Assembly: GCA_945873565.1 (NCBI GenBank)
Contig: CAMCDL010000007.1
Span: forward strand, 1 to 32,240
From: an uncultured Selenomonadaceae bacterium
GTDB lineage: Bacteria > Bacillota > Negativicutes > Selenomonadales > Selenomonadaceae
DNA: 32,240 nt
Direction: 5' to 3'
Every line of letters starts with the position of its first letter. Positions within the stretch are counted from its first letter, which is position 1. The position numbers and the translations under genes were made by a program. Shown in pieces: positions 23,174 through 32,240 of this stretch. The notes below the pieces were generated by a model. It did not search any database and was not told the origin of the DNA. It saw only the letters and a list, made by a program, of their open reading frames with translations.

Positions 23174-24616
23174 TTATCCTAATTTCTGTGCCAGCAGCTG
23201 ATTTACAAGCTGAGGGTTTGCCTTGCCCTTAGACTGCTTCATAACCTGTCCTACCAGGGCACCGATTGCCTTTTTATTGCCGCCCTTATAGTCATCTACA
23301 ATCTTCTGGCTGGAGGCAATAACCTTATCAACAATTTCCTCAATAGCCTTTGTATCGGTAATCTGTACAAGGCCCTTATCCTGAACAATCTTCTCAGGAC
23401 TGTCTGGGCACTTCCACATCTCCTCAAATACCTTCTTGGCAATCTTAGAGGAAATAGTTCCCTTGCTGATGAGGCCAATCATCTGTCCCAGGCGTTCAGG
23501 CTCAACAGGGGAATCAGTAATACTCATATTCTCAGCATTGAGATTCTTAGACAGATCACCCATAATCCAGTTTGCTGCCAGCTTAGCATCTGCACCAGCA
23601 GCTACTACTGCATCAAAATACTCTGCCATCTGACGGGAGCTGGTAATTACGCCTGCATCATAGCTGGATAGGCCGAATTCATTCTCAAGACGTGCCTGAC
23701 GGGCATCTGGAAGCTCAGGCAGAGACTTCCTGAATGCCTCAATCTCCTCATCAGTAGTAATGATAGGCACAAGATCAGGCTCTGGCATATAGCGATAGTC
23801 ATTAGCATTTTCCTTGGTACGCATGGAGAGAGTGATACCGCGCTCAGGATCCCAGGTACGGGTTTCCTGAACTACATGGCCGCCATCCTCAACTACCTCT
23901 TCCTGACGCTCAATCTCATAGGTCAAGGCTTCCTCTACAGCCTTAAAGGAGTTGATATTCTTCATCTCAGTACGAGTACCAAGGGTATCGGTACCGCGAG
24001 GACGGATGGAAACATTCAGGTCAGCACGCAGGTTGCCCTCCTCCATCTTGCAGTTGGAAACGTCAATGTACTGGAGAATGGACTTAACCTTCTCCATGTA
24101 AAGACGAGCCTCCTCAGGAGTTGACATATCTGGCTCAGATACAATCTCAATGAGAGGTACACCGGTACGGTTGTAATCAACATTTGAGGTATCAGAATCC
24201 TTAATGGTGTTGCCGGAATGAACCAGCTTTCCTGCATCCTCCTCCATGTGGATACGGGTGATACGGATGCGCTTCTTCTCACCATTGCTCTTTACAATAT
24301 CTACATAACCATGCTCGCAGATTGGCAGGTCATACTGAGAGGTCTGCCAATTCTTTGGAAGGTCAGGATAGTAATAATTCTTGCGATCAAACTTTGAAAA
24401 GCCATTGATATGGCAATTAAGTGCCAGACCTGCCTTGATGGCAAACTCCAGTACACGCTTATTAAGCACAGGCAATACACCTGGCAGTCCAAGGCATACA
24501 GGGCATACGTGAGTATTATGCTCAGCACCAAACGTAGTAGCACAGCCGCAGAAAATCTTGGTATTTGTTTTTAATTCACTATGTATTTCAAGTCCAATGA
24601 CTGCTTCGTAGCTCAT
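23174..24616 (-). CDS. gatB: Asp-tRNA(Asn)/Glu-tRNA(Gln) amidotransferase subunit B
   Basis: The kinase/tRNA-binding subunit of the GatCAB complex, which phosphorylates the misacylated Glu or Asp and receives ammonia from GatA. Seen: start [21 protein letters not shown], the CGC...CPVC zinc cysteines ([17 protein letters not shown]), [26 protein letters not shown], and the C-terminal YqeY-like helical tail ([23 protein letters not shown]). 480 residues is the usual size. GGGAGG precedes the ATG, which is 2 bases after the gatA stop. Confidence 0.97.
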   Translation of the reverse strand: MSYEAVIGLEIHSELKTNTKIFCGCATTFGAEHNTHVCPVCLGLPGVLPVLNKRVLEFAIKAGLALNCHINGFSKFDRKNYYYPDLPKNWQTSQYDLPICEHGYVDIVKSNGEKKRIRITRIHMEEDAGKLVHSGNTIKDSDTSNVDYNRTGVPLIEIVSEPDMSTPEEARLYMEKVKSILQYIDVSNCKMEEGNLRADLNVSIRPRGTDTLGTRTEMKNINSFKAVEEALTYEIERQEEVVEDGGHVVQETRTWDPERGITLSMRTKENANDYRYMPEPDLVPIITTDEEIEAFRKSLPELPDARQARLENEFGLSSYDAGVITSSRQMAEYFDAVVAAGADAKLAANWIMGDLSKNLNAENMSITDSPVEPERLGQMIGLISKGTISSKIAKKVFEEMWKCPDSPEKIVQDKGLVQITDTKAIEEIVDKVIASSQKIVDDYKGGNKKAIGALVGQVMKQSKGKANPQLVNQLLAQKLG

Positions 24617-24618
24617 GC

Positions 24619-26085
24619 TTATTTACCTCCCAGTGCTGCTCTAGACTTATGGAAATCCTGGCTCTGCTCATAAGTATAAGCAGTACGGATCAGGGTTGCC
24701 TCATCCAGTGGCTTGCCGATAAGCTGCATGCCGATTGGCATCCCCTTGCTGCTGAAGCCGCATGGCACAGAAATGCCTGGCAGGCCAGCCAGATTCAAAG
24801 GAACTGTGCAGACATCCTGCAGATACATCTCCAGAGGATTGTCTATTTTCTCACCAATCTTATAAGCTGGGGATGGTGCAGTAGGGCAGACAATAACATC
24901 AACCTTCTCAAAGGCCTTGTCGTAATCCTCCTTGACAAGACGGCGCACCTTAAGAGCCTTCAGATAATACGCGTCATAATAGCCAGCAGACAGTGCATAG
25001 TTACCAATCATAATACGGCGCTTTACCTCTTCGCCAAAATACTGGCTGCGGGTATTGGTCATCATATCAACAATATCCACGCCATCAGCACGCTCACCAT
25101 AAGAAACGCCATCATAACGCTCAAGGTTGGTAGCTGCCTCAGCTGGTGCAATCAGATAATAGGTAGAAATAGCATGAGCAGTGTTAGGCAGAGAGATTTC
25201 AACCACCTCTGCTCCCAGCTCCTCAAGCTTCTTTATGCTATCACGAATAGCCTTTTCAACATCAGGATCCATACCATCTACAAAATATTCCTTAGGAATA
25301 GCAAGCTTCAGTCCCTTAACATCCTCAACCAGGGCTTTGGTGTAATCAGGAACCGCTTCATTAACGCAGGTGGAATCCATATCATCATGGCCAGCGATTA
25401 TATTCAGAATATGTGCACAATCAGTAACATCCTTGGTAATAGGACCGATCTGATCCAGAGAGGATGCATAAGCTACCAGACCATAGCGGGAAACACGGCC
25501 ATATGTAGGCTTCATGCCAACAACACCGCAGAAGGATGCTGGCTGACGGATGGAGCCGCCAGTATCAGAACCGATTGCCCATACAGCAGTGCCTGCAGCA
25601 ACTGCAGCAGCAGAACCGCCGGAGGAGCCGCCAGGAACACACTCTGTATTCCATGGATTTCTGGTAGGGAAATATGCAGAATTCTCAGTAGAACCGCCCA
25701 TAGCAAACTCATCCAGATTGGTCTTGCCAAGAATTACAGCATTCTCTGCATTAAGCTTATTAACTACAGTTGCGCTATATGGTGGAACAAAATTCTGCAG
25801 AATCTTGGAAGCACAAGTAGTCTTTACTCCCTTGGTGCAGATATTATCCTTTATTGCGCCGGGAATACCCTCCAGGAAGGAAATCTTTTCTCCCCTTGCA
25901 ATCTTCTCATCTACAGCCTTAGCCTGAGCAATAGCCTCATCCCGGGTCAGTGTAAGATAAGCCTTAACATCGCCCTCTACCTCGTCAATACGGGATAGGA
26001 TTGCCTCAGTCAGCTCAAGAGAAGTAATCTCATTATTAACAAGCATGTCATGAAGAACATGTGATGGCTGTTCAAATAATTTCAC
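24619..26085 (-). CDS. gatA: Asp/Glu-tRNA amidotransferase subunit A (amidase)
   Basis: The glutaminase subunit of GatCAB. The amidase-signature triad is present: Lys in GAIKDNIC, Ser in [14 protein letters not shown], and the nucleophile Ser in [16 protein letters not shown]. 488 residues from the GTG start chosen here, which reads [15 protein letters not shown] and has AGGAGG seven bases upstream. The track start (TTG, 26103) overlaps the gatC stop and places the ribosome site inside the protein, so it is rejected. The gap to gatC is about 14 bases. Confidence 0.96.
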   Translation of the reverse strand: MKLFEQPSHVLHDMLVNNEITSLELTEAILSRIDEVEGDVKAYLTLTRDEAIAQAKAVDEKIARGEKISFLEGIPGAIKDNICTKGVKTTCASKILQNFVPPYSATVVNKLNAENAVILGKTNLDEFAMGGSTENSAYFPTRNPWNTECVPGGSSGGSAAAVAAGTAVWAIGSDTGGSIRQPASFCGVVGMKPTYGRVSRYGLVAYASSLDQIGPITKDVTDCAHILNIIAGHDDMDSTCVNEAVPDYTKALVEDVKGLKLAIPKEYFVDGMDPDVEKAIRDSIKKLEELGAEVVEISLPNTAHAISTYYLIAPAEAATNLERYDGVSYGERADGVDIVDMMTNTRSQYFGEEVKRRIMIGNYALSAGYYDAYYLKALKVRRLVKEDYDKAFEKVDVIVCPTAPSPAYKIGEKIDNPLEMYLQDVCTVPLNLAGLPGISVPCGFSSKGMPIGMQLIGKPLDEATLIRTAYTYEQSQDFHKSRAALGGK

Positions 26086-26099
26086 TGCTTTGCCTCCTA

Positions 26100-26390
26100 T
26101 CAACCTTCAAGAATCTTTGGAACCTTAAAATATCCTTCATCCTTTAATGGTGCATTAGAAAGAGCCAGGTCACGGTCCAGGGACTCCTTCACCACATCAT
26201 CACGGAACACGTTGCTGATAGGCAGTACATGAGCAATTGGCTGAATCTCATCTGTATTAACTGTGCTGAGATTATCAATATAATCCAAAATTGCGCTCAG
26301 CTGCTGAGTATACTGTTCTTCCTTTTCGGCCGGAATAGAGAGACGGGACAGCAGTGCTACAGTCTCTAAATCCTTTTTTGTTACTTTCAT
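26100..26390 (-). CDS. gatC: Asp/Glu-tRNA amidotransferase subunit C
   Basis: A small subunit that wraps GatA and GatB and stabilises the complex. The 96 residues start MKVTKKDLETVALLSRLSI and contain the family motif ILDYIDNLSTVNTDEIQP. The track start at 26438 is rejected because the extra 16 residues are unlike the family and lie in a structured leader; ATG 26390 has GAGG and GGTGAT just upstream. First gene of gatC-gatA-gatB-thrS. Confidence 0.95.
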   Translation of the reverse strand: MKVTKKDLETVALLSRLSIPAEKEEQYTQQLSAILDYIDNLSTVNTDEIQPIAHVLPISNVFRDDVVKESLDRDLALSNAPLKDEGYFKVPKILEG

Positions 26391-26405
26391 TTTATCACCA
26401 TCCTC

Positions 26406-26451
26406 TTCCTTGTACTGTTCCGCCCCACGAAAGCGCAATCAGAACAAGGAA
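26406..26451 (-). promoter_or_regulatory. Stem-loop in the gatC leader
   Basis: On the minus strand TTCCTTGT and ACAAGGAA (8 bp perfect) enclose about 30 bases, with an alternative inner pairing TGTTC / GAACA. The 3' arm ends just before the gatC ribosome site. A second, weaker stem (CTATTCCC / GGAAATAG) lies farther upstream, at about 26462-26489. No known riboswitch or T-box motif was recognised. Confidence 0.35.
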
Positions 26452-26502
26452 ACATTTATGTCTATTTCCATGATATTAACTGGGAATAGAATCATAGCTT
26501 AT

Positions 26503-26531
26503 ATTATAACCCTCGCACTATTCAAAAGCAA
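26503..26531 (-). promoter_or_regulatory. Promoter of the gatCAB-thrS operon
   Basis: Minus-strand TTGCTT, 17-base spacer, perfect TATAAT. It lies directly after the MFS gene; a weak GCAATG / CATTTGC hairpin with TTTT overlaps the -35. The leader would be about 105 bases. Confidence 0.55.
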
Positions 26532-26546
26532 ATGATTTAGCATTGC

Positions 26547-27911
26547 TTATAGAGATGTTTCTGCATTTCCACGGTTTCTTGCCAGTGACATGGCCACACC
26601 GGTCAGGCACAGCACTGCAAATACACCGAAGGATATCTTTACAGCATTCAAAAGCTCTATATTATCCAAGCCTGTTGCCACCCTTACCTGGTTAACATCC
26701 ATTATAAAGGTAACTACTGCCATAGATGTGGCTTGTCCGAATATCCGCATTGTAGAAAGCACCGAGGTGGCAGTTCCATAATATTTCTTATCCACCGATC
26801 CCATTATTGCATTATTATTCGGGGAAGAAAACAGTCCTGAACCAAAGCCTATCCACATAAGAAGGGCTATTATAACATATATCGATATGCTTCCATCCAG
26901 CATGGACAGAAATATAAGGCCAAGGGCATTTACTGCCATACCAGCCGAAGCCACCTTACCTGGCCTGATGTGATCAGATATTGAACCTGCCCTTGGAGCA
27001 ACCACAGCCATTACCAGCGACTGAACCAATATTATCATTCCAGCCTCAGGTGCATCAAGCCCACAAACAAGCTGCAGGTACAGAGACATAAGAAAGCTAA
27101 CCGCGTAGGTCGCCCCGTAATGCAGCATCGATGCCAGATTGCTGCAGGTAAATTCCCTATTGCTTCTGAACAGATTAAGATTCAGCATTGGATACTCTGA
27201 ACCAAGCTCAAGCTTAACAAAAAGCAGCATGCCAATAAGTCCAGCTATAAGCATCCATCTTCCATCCTGATTGCTGAGATTTGACAATCCATAAAGCATA
27301 AGAGGTGCGGCTACCATAAAGCATGCGCTTCCTTTGTAATCAAAGGAGGCGGTTCTATCACCATACCACTCTCCCTTGATTTTCAACACCAGCCACAGAG
27401 AAAGCAGTGACATTATCCCGGATAAAAAGAAATACATTCTCCAACCAAGAAAATGGCATATAAATCCGCTTATAGCTGGTCCGCAAGTGAGTCCCACATA
27501 TACGGCTGCAGTGGATAAACCAATAACCCTGCCACGTTCTGAGGAATCAAATACTGACACCAGCAGAGCCATACCAGGCCCAAATATCATAGAAAGTATA
27601 AGTCCCTGGCAAAATCTGACAGCCGTCAGCATTTCAATAGAAATAGCTATACCTGCCATAAAAAGGCTGAAGCCGAAAAGAGCTGCACCTATTGTATATA
27701 TTTTCTTGCGGCCACATATATCTGCCAGACGTCCCATTGGCATCGTCAGCATTGCTGAACCGAACAGATACGATGACACTACTCGGCTAAGGCTGCCTGC
27801 ATCTGCTGAAAACTCCTGTCCTATTGCTGGTACAGCAACATTGATTCCGCTCCCTACAAAGGCTCCCATAAAGGATGTTATCATTGCAGCCCAAAGTACA
27901 TATTTTTCCAT
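26547..27911 (-). CDS. MFS drug/multidrug exporter, DHA2 (EmrB/QacA-like)
   Basis: 454 residues, strongly hydrophobic with about 13-14 membrane helices, which suggests the 14-TM DHA2 group. Motif A of the family is GRLADICGRKKIY (about 60-72), and motif C-like GPAISGFI follows helix 5, typical of antiporters that export compounds with proton uptake. The substrate cannot be read from sequence. GGAG lies 7 bases before the ATG, 21 bases after the ligA stop. It sits between ligA and gatC, which are usually close neighbours in Firmicutes, so it may be a later insertion into the pcrA-ligA operon. No regulator gene is beside it. Confidence 0.88.
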   Translation of the reverse strand: MEKYVLWAAMITSFMGAFVGSGINVAVPAIGQEFSADAGSLSRVVSSYLFGSAMLTMPMGRLADICGRKKIYTIGAALFGFSLFMAGIAISIEMLTAVRFCQGLILSMIFGPGMALLVSVFDSSERGRVIGLSTAAVYVGLTCGPAISGFICHFLGWRMYFFLSGIMSLLSLWLVLKIKGEWYGDRTASFDYKGSACFMVAAPLMLYGLSNLSNQDGRWMLIAGLIGMLLFVKLELGSEYPMLNLNLFRSNREFTCSNLASMLHYGATYAVSFLMSLYLQLVCGLDAPEAGMIILVQSLVMAVVAPRAGSISDHIRPGKVASAGMAVNALGLIFLSMLDGSISIYVIIALLMWIGFGSGLFSSPNNNAIMGSVDKKYYGTATSVLSTMRIFGQATSMAVVTFIMDVNQVRVATGLDNIELLNAVKISFGVFAVLCLTGVAMSLARNRGNAETSL

Positions 27912-27932
27912 GCTTTTCTCCGTAAGCTAGTA

Positions 27933-32195
<4,263 letters not shown>

Positions 32196-32240
32196 CTGTC
32201 TCTTATACACATCTGACGCTGCCGACGATATGCAGTGTGT
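32196..32240. other. Illumina Nextera adapter contamination at contig end
   Basis: CTGTCTCTTATACACATCT (32196-32214) is the 19-base Tn5 mosaic end, and GACGCTGCCGACGA (32215-32228) completes the Read 1 adapter. TATGCAGT (32229-32236) is the reverse complement of the i5 index ACTGCATA (x506, from memory), and GTGT is the start of the P5 sequence. None of this is genomic. Confidence 0.98.

Noticed and set aside
24649-25998. 449-residue plus-strand ORF fully antisense to gatA
   Set aside because: gatA is a certain gene with all catalytic residues. The antisense product has no recognisable domain and an unnatural composition rich in Ile, Cys, Asn and Trp, and no ribosome site was noticed. It is open because of gatA codon use.
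27376-27930. 184-residue plus-strand ORF antisense to the MFS gene
   Set aside because: Shadow of a strongly supported transporter; Pro/Ile/Ser-rich translation without motifs or ribosome site.

Overview
This window looks like chromosomal housekeeping DNA from a low-GC, Gram-positive-lineage bacterium, probably a gut or rumen anaerobe of the Negativicutes (Selenomonadales side of Firmicutes). That placement is an inference. It rests on the gene order cmk-plsC-ispH-rpsA-(PDZ/radical SAM DUF512)-der-plsY, the order pcrA-ligA-...-gatC-gatA-gatB, a ThrR/PheB-type ACT protein in front of hom-thrB, strong AGGAGG ribosome sites and TTGNNN-17-TATAAT promoters. All genes except one small LysM-like gene lie on the minus strand, so the biological reading direction is from right to left.

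In transcription order: (1) pcrA (5' truncated by the end of the contig), ligA and a 14-TM-type MFS transporter. (2) gatC-gatA-gatB-thrS, a translation operon with its own promoter: tRNA-dependent amidation and threonyl-tRNA synthetase. (3) An intergenic stretch with a perfect bidirectional terminator and a degenerate 35-bp repeat, then the only plus-strand gene, a small membrane-anchored LysM-like protein whose leader carries four 15-bp direct repeats. Divergent from it is a small conserved-looking protein of unknown function. (4) An RluB/RsuA-type pseudouridine synthase and a BaiN/HI0933-type flavoprotein. (5) aroA-cmk-plsC-ispH-rpsA-DUF512-der-plsY, tightly packed with ATGA and longer overlaps: shikimate pathway, CMP kinase, phospholipid acylation, isoprenoid synthesis, ribosomal protein S1, ribosome-assembly GTPase. 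(6) thrR-hom-thrB, the threonine branch, with a good promoter overlapped by a palindrome and closed by a strong terminator. (7) gamma-carbonic anhydrase-like protein, ndk, PduO-type cobalamin adenosyltransferase, and a FIST-GGDEF signalling protein. (8) UPF0173 metallohydrolase, miaA, hfq, dut, rarA.

The last 45 bases (32196-32240) are not genomic. They match the Illumina Nextera transposon end, the Read 1 adapter, an 8-base index and the first bases of P5. The pcrA ORF in the track therefore begins with the adapter-derived peptide MCIRD(R), and the true gene runs off the contig.

No large undescribed operon-scale system was found. The most interesting signals are small and non-coding. Two intergenic elements (1-95 and 21154-21242) share an architecture: tandem units ending in CGTAG/CGTA, then a hairpin with a GGTG loop, reminiscent of GTAG-headed REP sequences. 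The others are the 15-bp repeat array in the LysM leader and an operator-like palindrome at the threonine promoter. The FIST-GGDEF protein, with a CHHCAPTC cysteine cluster, is the most unusual protein. No tRNA, rRNA, CRISPR array, insertion sequence or prophage gene was seen, and no gene-free stretch is longer than about 300 bases.
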